Of a stretch of 64,000 nucleotides of DNA, positions 1 to 10,700 are shown piece after piece. The DNA comes from Populus alba (lineage: Eukaryota > Streptophyta > Magnoliopsida > Malpighiales > Salicaceae), in the NCBI RefSeq assembly GCF_005239225.2, contig NC_133297.1, positions 9,246,392 through 9,310,391 of the forward strand, written 5' to 3'. The translations under genes and the position numbers were made by a program. Every line of letters begins with the position of its first letter. Position 1 is the stretch's first letter. Below the pieces are notes generated by a model. It was not told where the DNA came from, did no database searches, and saw nothing but the letters and a program-made list of their open reading frames with translations.

Positions 1-129
1 ACTAAATTAATTAAATAAAAATAAAAGAAAAAAAACCTCTAAGAAGAAAACAAAATAAATAGAAAGAAATTTAACATTAACAAAATAAACTAAACAAAAA
101 AAAATAATTAAAAAGAAAAAAAGCAAAAA

Positions 130-660
130 CAAAAAATTCAGGTTAACTCGTCAAACCAAGTTAACCCATTAAACCTGAGATCCGTGTCACGAATGTTTGG
201 TAACTAAATAACAAAAGAAGTGAACATTAACAAACTGAACTAAACAAAAAAATTAATTAAAAAAAAAAAAATTCAGGTTAACTCGTCAAACCATGTTAAC
301 CCGTTAAACCCAGGATCTGTGTCATGAAAGTTTGATAATTAAATAAAAAAAATTAAACATTAACAAATTAAATTAAACAAAAAAATTTATGAAAAAAAAA
401 ATTGACGGGTCAACCTAGAATTAACTGGATTCACCTGTGAAACCAGGTTAACCCGTGAAATTCGAGATATGTGTCATGAAAGTTTAATAAATAAATAGAA
501 AAAAATTTAACATTAACAAACTAAACTAAAAAAAAAAAATTAATTAAAAAGAATAAAAAGCAAAAAAAAAATATTATATGTTAACTTGTCAAATCAGGTT
601 AACCCGTTAAATCCGGAAAACATGTTATGAAAATCTGATAACTAAATAAAAAAAATTAAT
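130..660. repeat. degenerate tandem repeat, about 4 units of 135-155 bp
   Basis: Four diverged units follow one another. Each has a core like GGTTAACTCGTCAAACC, then TTAACCCGTTAAACC, then a GTGTCATGAAAGTTTGATAA block, joined by A-rich stretches with AACATTAACAAACTAAACTAAAC. The cores begin near 141, 276, about 430 and 580. The third unit carries an extra segment (GACGGGTCAACCTAG). No coding potential is seen. It is a minisatellite-like or mobile-element-derived repeat; the family was not identified. Confidence 0.75.
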
Positions 661-818
661 ATTAATAAACTAAATTAAACAAAAAAATTTTGTTCAAAGA
701 AAAATAAAATAAAGAAAGAAGCAAAAAAAAAAATCCCAAAAGGCATAAAAAAATAATACAACTTAAAAAAAAAAAAAAAACAACCTAAAGCATCAATGTT
801 AAAGGAATCTGTTTGATT

Positions 819-841
819 GTGGACTGCACAATGCAGTCCAC
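819..841. other. perfect 10-bp hairpin
   Basis: GTGGACTGCA (819-828) and TGCAGTCCAC (832-841) are exact reverse complements around a CAA loop. This could be the end of a small inverted-repeat element or a short foldback. No gene lies nearby. Confidence 0.6.
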
Positions 842-2200
842 ACTAAAACACTAACTCGTTTTAGTTATAGTTTAATTTAATTTAACACGTTTGATTATTT
901 ACTAGTCATCTCAACATTAGCAATTCTGGAGGTATCCACGTGCTTCAAAATAAAATATTTTAATGAAAAAATCACACTAAATATCTCATAGTTCATACTA
1001 TTTTATATTTTACTTTTATTGTTTTAAAATTACATCTTTCTTTTCAAGGGGCGTATGGGGGCCCGATATTCTGAATTTTATCATGTTATTTGAAACTCGT
1101 GAGATTAAATTCAATTTTAATAGTTAAATCAATTTTTGTATTTGATATTTTTTTAGAATATTAATTTGAATTTCAAGTTCGAATCTTAAAAAATAAGCAA
1201 AAATAGATTAATTTCAAATAAAAATACTATTATAAAAATATTTATTTTTATTTTCTCTCAAAATCCATGACTTTTTGTCTTTTTTTCTCAACAAAAACTT
1301 TGATTTTTTGGCTCAAGAAAATTGCCTTCATCGTATTATTTTTAACGTGGGATGTTCCAGGTTTGTCGTAGAGGAAAAAGAGAGAGAGAAGTAAAGCCAT
1401 GGAAATAAAAGACAATTTATCGTCTGGTATTGTTGTGCTGTCAATATAACAAAGGTACATGTAGTGAGTGATAGGAGCTATTTTTGGACTTTATTGGGTG
1501 GAGTAGACTGAACCAATAATGAATTTTTTTTATTATTATTAATAAAGAATAAATCATATTTAGAGAAAGTATATCATTAATATACCATAATGGATTTATA
1601 AATATGTGTTTCTTTGCTAAGAGGTGTTAAAATATAATAATATTTTTTTATAAATATATCTTTTCAATGGTGAATAGCTTATTTAAAAATAGATGGAATA
1701 GTTTTATTGGGTGAAAATTATATGAAAATTGGTACGAGAATATCTTTATTACTAAAAGAAATATTTATTTTTTTATTTAAATTTAAAAATTAAATTACTC
1801 TAGGATATAAACTATAATTTTCTAAGAAATAAAAAAAAAATGATTAAATTATAGGATATTCATGACAATTTTTATCTCACAAGATAACAATTCCAAACAT
1901 GCCTGCGTCCATAGCGGCTGGTGCTTTAGCAGAGACTTCAAATGGAAGAATCAAGGAGTGATTGCAGGACCGGTAACATTCTCATTGCAAGATATTATTT
2001 GTTATAATATTTTATTTGAAAATATATTAAAATAATATTTTTAAAATATATATATTTTTTTAATATTAATATAATAAAATATTTTTAAAAAATTTTAAAA
2101 AAAATTAATTCAAAAAAATAATTAAAAAAACATGAACACCGAGCAGGTGAAGTGCATTTGAACCAAATGTTTACCGTCCATTCCCTATCTCAAATCATTT
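842..2200. other. AT-rich intergenic DNA upstream of COX5C
   Basis: This stretch is AT-rich and carries no convincing coding exon. Around 2010-2115 there is a short fragment of the ATATTAAAATAAT/TTTTTAAAAAATA repeat that recurs through the window. Nothing else could be identified. Confidence 0.5.
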
Positions 2201-2210
2201 TAAATCAAGA

Positions 2211-2250
2211 AGCCCAGAAATGGCCCAATTATACATCCCAAATGGGCCCA
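2211..2250 (+). promoter_or_regulatory. Site II-type boxes in the COX5C promoter
   Basis: GGCCCA at 2222-2227 and the palindrome TGGGCCCA at 2243-2250 lie roughly 100-170 bp before the probable first exon of COX5C. TGGGCC/T Site II elements are a known feature of plant nuclear genes for respiratory-chain subunits, where TCP-type factors act. The boxes are seen directly; their function is inferred from position and family knowledge. Confidence 0.55.
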
Positions 2251-2419
2251 TGCGGTCCTCCAACTAACGTTATTCCTAGCCCCGGTTTCGGATACAAATA
2301 GCCTCAGAAACAAGCGCCCTCGGCGTCAGAGAAGACACGAAAAGTAAAAGTCACGCAGGTTATCGCCTCTCATTTCTCCAGAACCTCCGTAATAAGCTTC
2401 GCAGCGCAGTTCAATTAAG

Positions 2420-3519
2420 GTCAGCAAACCCTAGTCCCTCCATCCCTCCATCCCTCCCTCTCTCTCGATCTATGTTGGATCGAACTCTTTCTCTTTATTA
2501 GTCACCCTGTCATTTTATTTAGGTCTCGATCTATCTATCTATCTATTTTTTAATTTCACGCGATTTGTTCTTGCTGTTCAAGTTTCTATACTGTAACTTT
2601 ACATGTCACTGGAAGAAATCTCGCTTTATCTGCTTCTTTTAATTCAATCTTGCACTTGCAAAAAGAAAAGAAAAGAAATCCAATTTTACAATTTTCGCAA
2701 TCGGGATGTTGTTTACATATTTCTATTTTGAAATTAATTATTTAATCGTGATTTTGATTAATAGTTATGCAAAACGAATAGATGTCTGTGAATACACTTA
2801 CTGGAAAGTAATGAAATAGAAGAGGGTTTTTTGCACCTTTGAAAATTCTCTTACGTCTAAGAGAAATTAAAGGCTGGGTGTTTGCAATTTGAAACACTTA
2901 GAACTGTATGGGTTTCTATGCAAATATTATGCCAAAGCCTACGTGTAATGCTAACTTGTTCACTGATGGGTCAAACTTGAAATGAGTGATTGGATTATGA
3001 ATTAAAACCAAGCATGAGTAGAAGAATTATAGTATCTTACAGTTTACACACTAACTGCTTCAGCTCTCTGTCAATAGGCTGGATGTTTTATATTTATAGG
3101 CATAAGATTTGTTTAAGTGTCTGCATCAAGTTTTGCAATGTAATTCGAATCAATCTCCCTTTTGTTCTCTTAGTCCCTCTCTTGCCCCTTATATCTGTTA
3201 CAGGGTAGATATCTGTTGCTTGTTTGAATTGTTTAATTTAGGAATCTTGTTTACAAGTTGCATAACTTATTTTTGTTGTCCATTGTTTTGCTCCCTTTTT
3301 TCTCTATATTTTCACTCGTTAAAAGGAGTCCGATATTATATGTTGTCTTCTAGAAGTAGCCAATTATGCTTGTTCTTTTTTGAAAGGGCAATGGAGTAGT
3401 TTTAGTCTATGTTAATAGATATGCACTCTAGAGGAGCCCCCCCCCCCCCAACACACAGAGAAACACACTAATTGGCATATTGCAATAGTACATTTTTATA
3501 ATTTTCATGTCACTTGCAG
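2420..3519 (+). other. COX5C 5'-leader intron
   Basis: A donor AAG|GTCAGC at 2419/2420 follows a CT-rich leader. An acceptor CACTTGCAG ends at 3519, 17 bases before the COX5C start codon. The intron is 1.1 kb. Plant COX5c genes are known to carry a single intron in the 5' leader that strongly raises expression, and this structure matches. It includes a run of 13 C at 3437-3449. The exact transcription start was not determined; it probably lies near 2300-2350. Confidence 0.7.
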
Positions 3520-3536
3520 ATTACTAGCAAAGTGAA

Positions 3537-3728
3537 ATGGCTGGCGGTAGGGTAGCTCATGTGACCTTGAAAGGACCAAGTGTTGTCAGGGAGATTTGTA
3601 TTGGATTTGCACTTGGCTTGGTTGCTGGTGGTCTTTGGAAAATGCATCACTGGAACGAGCAGAGGAAAGTGAGATCATTTTATGACTTGCTGGAGAAAGG
3701 TGAGATCAGTGTTGTTGTAGAAGAATAA
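3537..3728 (+). CDS. COX5C: cytochrome c oxidase subunit 5C
   Basis: The gene encodes a 63-residue protein beginning MAGGRVAHVTLKGPSVVREI. It matches the small plant cytochrome c oxidase subunit Vc family in length and sequence. It has a short N-terminal matrix-side stretch, one hydrophobic membrane segment at about residues 21-36 (IGFALGLVAGGLW), and a charged tail (HHWNEQRKVRSFYDLLEKGE). The protein is a nuclear-encoded subunit of respiratory complex IV in the mitochondrial inner membrane. The coding part is a single exon preceded by a leader intron (2420-3519), as in other plant COX5c genes. Start choice: the first ATG after the acceptor gives the full family length. The next gene downstream (CGEP) is convergent. 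No defects are seen. Confidence 0.95.
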   Translation: MAGGRVAHVTLKGPSVVREICIGFALGLVAGGLWKMHHWNEQRKVRSFYDLLEKGEISVVVEE

Positions 3729-5409
3729 ATTATCTCCTATTCCCCTGCCTCTGCCATTGTGTTATGGACAGCTTCAGAAGTATTCTGTTTTGTCTTTTCT
3801 GTTTTCTCCCATGTCTTAATTTTAAGCTGTGGGTACTTAGCCTTCAGACTTTGAAGAATAAATTTCTTGTTTGAGATGTGCAGCACACAATTGTTTTACA
3901 TGAATGTGTGAAGTTAATGCCTTTCACTCTGTCATGAGCTATCTCCTATCTTATCATGATTCTCTTATGGTTTTGTTACCTGAGATATTAGTTTTTCTTT
4001 TTTGGTTGTGCAATTTGTGCACAGCTAGATCATGAAATAGAAATGCAATAAAACTTGGAAGTTTGATGGGCAGCCCCCGCCCCCGCCCCCTTTATTTTCC
4101 CGGTGATGAAAGAAAAATGGAATGCATGCAAGCTAACTAATAATGTTCATCGTATTTTTACTGTCGATATGAAAGATTATAAACAAGAGTGTTACGACTT
4201 CCAAATTCCAAAATTGAAATAAAGGCTCGGGTATTGTAAAACCATGCCATAGACCTTTGCTAACATAAATCAGACTCAAAACCAAAATCGATTACTGTCG
4301 ATAAAACTCCCTTTATCTCCTTTTGGCCCATGTTCCTAGTAGGTGCTAAACGAACGGCATGTTACAAGGAGTTCTGTCTATGGCATCTCAGCACATGTGC
4401 AAGATGAAAGCAGCTAAAAGGAAAATACATATGCGATTCACAAGTCTCATGTTATGTGTGTATATCTTTATCTTGACTCGAGATATGGTGTAACATTTCG
4501 TAATTTAAACACAAGAAATCTTTCGCAGATTCCTCGTAAAAAAAATGAATTCAATACTAAAGATAAATACTCATCTGAACAGTATGTGCATGGTTGCCAA
4601 TAAATACTCCAGTACTAGATGTCTTCGTGCGACTTTTTTCACCATTGATTTATTGTTTTTTTTAACAAAGTCTCTCATGCACAGAAGAAGAAGAAGAAAA
4701 AATTGTCAAGAGGACAAGCCAACAATTATAAAAGCCAAATATTAGATTGCAAAAGTGGTAGGCCTGGAAATCGAAACGCTCAAACTCGGACATCTTACAA
4801 GGAAAAAAGGTATATTTATATAACACTCCCTGAACCTTGGATGTGGAGGGCACAAGGGTCACTAAGTTATCCAAAAATATACCAGGTCAACTCAAACAGT
4901 GAATCTAACCAGTATAACTTGAGGACAGATCTCACATGAGAAGAAGTATTAACCATGAAGACAAACCGCTGCAGAATCATGAACTCATTTATCAGCAAAC
5001 AGTAATCAGTTAGGAATGCTGCCATGTCTGACGACAAGCATACATTAACACTAACGATGAAGGGGGATACAGCAGGATATCATGGCCTTAAAAATTCTAA
5101 GCAAACACAATGTGGCAGAATTTACGAAGCAAAGCAAGAGAATTTACAAGACATTCCCTGCATATATTTCCTAACCGACAAAAGGGAACCTAGAAAACAT
5201 CAATCGAAACTCATTTCAGAGGCTTCCAAGTTGAACGAGTAGAGCAAGAAGAGACAAATTCCAGCTGGTATCAGAGGCCGTATTCTTACAGAACCATCAT
5301 CCGTATGTTGAAGTGCCCAAAACATGTTTAGTTATCTTATCATCACATTGGCTTTCCTTAAAATTGGATTTGTTTGTGGACTGCTCACGGTAAGCACCAG
5401 CGTCCAAGT

Positions 5410-5600
5410 ATTGGGTGGGATTTTTACCTCTTTGACACCTCAGTTTTAAAAATATTTTTTAAAAAAATATTTTTTTAAATCATTTTGATATGCTATCTTA
5501 AAAATAATTTTAAAAAATAAAAAAAAATATTATTGATATACTTTTCTAAACAAAAAATATTTTAAAAAACAATCACAATCACACTTTCAAACACGCTATA
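5410..5600. mobile_element. MITE-like AT-rich repeat
   Basis: The core reads AAAATATTTTTTAAAAAAAT, AAATCATTTTGATATGCTAT, AAAAATAATTTTAAAAAATA and TTTTCTAAACAAAAAATATT, ending in CACACTTTCAAACACGC. The same ordered series of words recurs at 19575-19735, 21200-21370, 24395-24600, 25335-25520, 36265-36430 and elsewhere. Better-preserved copies begin with GCGTGTTTGG, the inverse of the CAAACACGC end, which suggests a short terminal-inverted-repeat element. Confidence 0.6.
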
Positions 5601-6179
5601 CTTTCTCATTTCTTGTTAAAGATTTGAATTGTAAAAACAGCACAGCTCCATGAAATGCATATTAACTTTCTAGCTTAAATTAAATCAAAAGTCTCCTATA
5701 AAATTAAATCAAGATCCTGCTTTAATAAAAAAAAACTAATAACATTTTACTTGTGAAATTCAACTTATACGACTACGTTTCTTCTTAAAAATTATTTGAG
5801 TTATTCCTGCCAGAATACTTCTAACTTAAGAACACTCTTTAACTCATTTATATGTCAAGTTGTTTACGAAAAGCAATTTTATTTTTCATAAATCAAGTCA
5901 AAAACACCCTTGATTTATTTTAAAAGTTGCCTGATTGAAGGCTATTCTTTAATTCATATTTCACTGGTGGATTTTAACAAGTTTGCTTTAAGCAAGCATA
6001 AATAGAGTAACATCCGTTTGAATCGAAGAGAGAAAGGCACGGGAAAATGAGCATAGTTAAATTCAATTCAACCTCAAATAGTCCTCGTATGGCGCTGAAA
6101 CTTCTGCGGTAAGGTTTTGCCGATCAAGTGCAAGAACAATCAACTAATGATAAACTGAGCTAAAATGCTTGTATGCAAA

Positions 6180-6960
6180 GGGAGCTGAGGCTTTATTTAA
6201 TTTTGTTTTAGAAAAATAGATTTTTTAAAAATAAACTTTTAAAAAGTAAATTATTTTTTAATGTTTGGTGGTATCATCAAAAATAAATTAGAAAATATTT
6301 TCTAGTATTTAGTTATATTATGAAAAATAAACTGGAAAATAACTTGTTAATATTTTTTCAAGTTTATTAAAATAATAAAAAAACAAATTTTATAAATTAA
6401 AAGATTGAATGAGAATAAAATTAAAAAAAACATAATCTAATTTTATAAATTATCTCAAATAAAATAAATAATAATTAAAATAATATAGTTCAAATCCAAG
6501 AGAGAAAAAAATTAAAAGATGATAAAATTAAAATAATAATAATTACAATTTCATAAATTATTTCAAATAAAATAAGTAACAATAAAAAAAATACAGACCA
6601 AATTTAATAAATAAAAAATTTTAATTAAAAAAATAATAAGATAAAAACAAATAACAATTTTAAAAGATAAATACCAAAATTAATATAAAAATCAAATTAA
6701 ATCAAATTTTAAAGGGTAAAATTAAAGAAAAAAATATTTATAATAAAATACATAACAATTAAAATTTTAAGAATTAACTTTATTAAAATCAACAAATAAT
6801 ATAATATTTTTTAATTTTTTATAATTTTTTGAAAATTATTTTTTGTTTGAAAACACTTTTTTAAAAACCAAATCAAATTTTCTGACTGAAAAATATTTTT
6901 TATTGATTAATTTTTATAATAGCAAACTTTATGTTTGGATCTTTTCCACCAAACAAACAA
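6180..6960. repeat. AT-rich possible foldback element
   Basis: A very AT-rich block is bounded by GTTTGGTGG near 6264 and CCACCAAAC near 6948, which are inverse to each other. Similar AAATATTTT words stand near both ends. No coding signal is present. It may be a MITE-like element, but the ends are diverged and the call is weak. Confidence 0.3.
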
Positions 6961-7002
6961 CTTCTAAGTATTTTAATAGTTCCATGAGAGTCAGGGATTG
7001 TA

Positions 7003-7090
7003 AAAAATCTTTTCATAGAGCACAAAATCATGCAATGGATGTAGTTAAAAATCTTTTCATAGAGCACAAAATCATGCAATGGATGTAGTT
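7003..7090. repeat. perfect 44-bp tandem duplication
   Basis: Positions 7003-7046 and 7047-7090 are identical (starting AAAAATCTTTTCATAGAGCA). This is a recent local duplication just downstream of the CGEP gene. No function is apparent. Confidence 0.85.
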
Positions 7091-7503
7091 AGATTATCAT
7101 ACTGGTTTGGGTGGCAATACATCAAACTTGACAAGGGTGGTGTTTTTACGAGTTATGTATCACAACAATCAATGGTGGATGATACATTTCATGATCAATG
7201 ATCTATGGCCTGTAAAATTGATTTATATTTTGTACTCAGGGGACACGCGACGTAGCTGTTGCATCCAAGCACGGACCGATAATGCTGCTGCTCAACATCA
7301 ACTCCCGGCGGGCAAACACCATCGAGTCTAAACAGACATTGATGATAGTTCAAGGTTAATAAATTGAAACATGCAAGAACATAGGAAACAGAAATAAACG
7401 AACTATTGGTCATTCAGACACGAAAATTATGCATAAATGCAAGTCGAAAAAAAATTCACCTTAACCAAACAAATTAATGGGCACAAGATGAAGAGATTGA
7501 ATT

Positions 7504-7521
7504 GGGGGGGGGGGGGGGGGG
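7504..7521. repeat. run of 18 G
   Basis: Eighteen consecutive G on the + strand lie in the region just downstream of the CGEP stop codon. On the transcribed strand of CGEP this reads as C. The exact length is uncertain in any assembly. Confidence 0.8.
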
Positions 7522-7737
7522 ACAGTAGTTTTGACAAAACAAAGATGTATTGACAATGGCGAACCATCTACACGATAGTAGTGTGCTTTAGAGTTCAGAC
7601 GGGTAGCTAAACACACTGATTTAAAGTTTCAGCATGATAAGATTGAACACCGCTTTCACTCTGGTTGATTTCATAACAAAGCAATCACAGACTAGTGGAC
7701 TGAATATTTTGTCAATAAAGATATAGGGATGGAGAAA

Positions 7738-10700
7738 TTACCACAATAATGACCTTGGTAAAGAGTAGAATCCTTCATGCTCAAAGTCTGCCAGCTCTGG
7801 CCCACCTCCTCCACCGGCAACAACTGCTTGGTTATCAGAGTCTGTAACTCCTTTGCTCACCTCGTCCTTACAGGCATCCAGTTCTGCGCTTGCATCAGAA
7901 GAGTTTGGCACACAATGTTTCTGAAGCCACCTATCCGTTTCCCATAGAACATGCAAGATGCTCTCTCGTGCAGCATACCCGTGGCTCTCAAAGGGTAGAA
8001 TGACCAGGCGACAAAGGGCACCATGACCTTTCAGGGCATTAAAGAAACGATCTGACTGCATCATGTGAAAATGGAAGATAAGCAGCAAGTAAACATGTCG
8101 GGGAACACAAACTGAAGCCGGAAACAAACCACTAAACTGAGAAATCAGCGGTTAAAAAGATAGTATCAACTAGTAAGAATATAAAGGATAGAATAATTCC
8201 CTACTGATGGATAGTCCAATTAAATTTATATAATCAGGCACAGGAGGTTAGAACCATGATTTTTTTTATATAAATACCTGCATGGTTAGAGTTCCTGAAT
8301 TATTGTCTTCTTCTCCATGGATAAGCAGTATTGGCTTTTTAATTTTATTTGCTGACATGAAGGGACTCATTTCAACATAGGTACCCGTGGCCTCCCAAAG
8401 AGTTCTGTCCTCATTCTATATCAATAAAGATGAAAAGCATTAAAAAAAATCATCCAAAATTATGACAGAAATAACAATCAGGGGAAGAAAAATATAAGAA
8501 ACACTGTTGTTCAATTAGCAGTATGTACCAGAGCAAAAAAAGGGAAAAAAACATATGTTCCACTATTCTGTTACCTGAAAACCGAAAGGTGTAAGTGTTC
8601 TGTTGTAAGCTCCAGAGCGAGCAATTCCACAACAGAAAAGATGGGGGGCATGTGCCAGGAGGTTTGCAGTCATGAATGCACCATAAGAATGTCCTCCAAC
8701 AGCAATTTTGCTGGGATGAGCAACCTTAAAATATTCAGCACCAAAACAACTTGTCACAAACTCATCCAGTGCTATGGAACTAATAGTCATATAAGAACAA
8801 ATGAAGAAGCTTACTCCACGTCGGATAACTTCCTCAACAGCTGCCTCTGCACTTGCAACCAGTTGCTCTACATATCTAGATGGCGCATTTAGTTAGAAAT
8901 AAAATTGCAGGGACTCTACAGCGTAGTTCATTTAGTGATACCTCCTATTATACCTAAGAAGAAATCTAAAAACATGCTCTTGATAACAGAGAGCAACTGA
9001 AGAGTTAGCCCCTTGTTCAATATTATGGATGTTGCAGAAACTTACGGGTTAAGGGGAAAGGCATCATACTAACGCTATCCTCTTATTTCGTGAACCATTT
9101 GCTTTATGTTAATAACCATGGAACAAGGATTGCCATATAACAAATAATTTGTTTCACTTGTAAGTTGTAACCATAATTTCAAGAAAACATACATGTATAC
9201 ACCACTCAATGCAAGAGTTTGAGTTATGTGAATAATTAGCAACTCATGACAATAGCTCGATGAGTACATGAAGAAAACCCACATAATCATATTCATATGA
9301 ACTAGAAAGATTAAAAAAAAAAAAAAAAAACAGAATTCTGTAAGATACATATATATTAAGTTACCTGTCATTCGCCTCCTTGTCACCCTCACCAATAATA
9401 GGGATTGTTGGTCCAGATAAAATAGCAAACCTGCAGGATGTGAAGTTATTATAATGAGGTCCAGCATGTTCAAATCACGCAAGCCATGGTAAAGGTGCAG
9501 CAGAAATCAGCTGATGATGGAGACAGTACAAGCAACATAACAAATCATAACAAGAAAAGGAGGGAAGAATTCATGCCTCCTAGCCAACCAAAGAAGAGCA
9601 GATGTTGGACCTATGCCAGCAAATTCATTAGGAGAACCACGAACTTGTCCTGCAGCATCTTTACTTTTAAATTCTCCAGGGTAAGACCAGAACAGACATG
9701 GAAGAGGGCCATCTTTTGACGGATCATAGCCTGGTGGCAGGTACAATGTTGCAGTGAGCTGAACCCCATCATTTCTCTGGTACTTGATCATCTCTTTCTG
9801 CAATGACGCCAACTGTGGGTATGGGTGTGGAAAATTTGTTATCTGACATACCTTCTTCTCAGGCCATTTCTGGATGTAATATTGTGCATTTTCTGTTTTT
9901 GACTCCTTGGAGGTCAATAATTTCAACCGATCAAGGAGTAAATCTCCTTCTTCGTAATCTGACATAAGAGAAACAACAGTTTCATAATACTTTTCCTTGT
10001 CACTCTCCCAGATTCGTTCTTTGCTGCCTGCATTTCTGAAAGAAATTGGTATAGATCATTATGAGAGCAATGAGAATTGGGGACCAGGTAAGGAACACGT
10101 GTCGAAAGGTTCTTTTCTGAAAAACTCACATGTCAAACAAATCAAGGAAGGGGATGTTCCCTTCAGATGTAGCACCACTTCCATTCAGTAAAATATAAGT
10201 GCCTTCATCATTTTCCTTCTTTATCTTTGCAATCACATAAGTTCCAGCAGGAGTCCTCCTCAGCATGGGAGAGCCAGGATCGGAGTACACATCTTCTGAT
10301 GACCGATCAAATAGTACCCTTGGACTCACATCTTTTGAACCAGGAGATATCACCCAGGTTCTTGTTCGCCTTGTCTTGTACCATGATTCATAAACTAGTG
10401 CCAGTGAATCATCACACCAAGAAATCCCACTGTGGAGGTGAAAGAAAGCAAAAATCAAAACAAGAACCTAAGTTTATTCTTTTAGCGTGTTTTCAAAAAG
10501 AATAATGATAGAGAAACATAAGACTTTCCAGCTAAAATATCTTGCTAAATAATCATATAGGTGAACGGCACATCATAATAAATTTTAAATCTTCCCTAAG
10601 TGATAAATCATGTGCCATTTACATAGCAAAGATCACCAACGAGATAACAATGCCTCATTTAGTTAGAGACTTTAGTAAAAGTTTCTTGGTATCTGTAGCA

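Larger units (their letters stand above)
3900..7200. other. intergenic region between COX5C and CGEP
   Basis: After the COX5C 3' end near 3880 no convincing exon is seen. Short open frames at 4545-5242 show no recognisable domain. The region holds a MITE-like repeat at 5410-5600, an AT-rich stretch at 6180-6960 and a small tandem duplication at 7003-7090, each listed separately. Confidence 0.5.

Noticed and set aside
4545..5242. several short plus and minus frames after COX5C
   Set aside because: They have different frames and no shared domain, splice logic or codon pattern typical of the confirmed genes.
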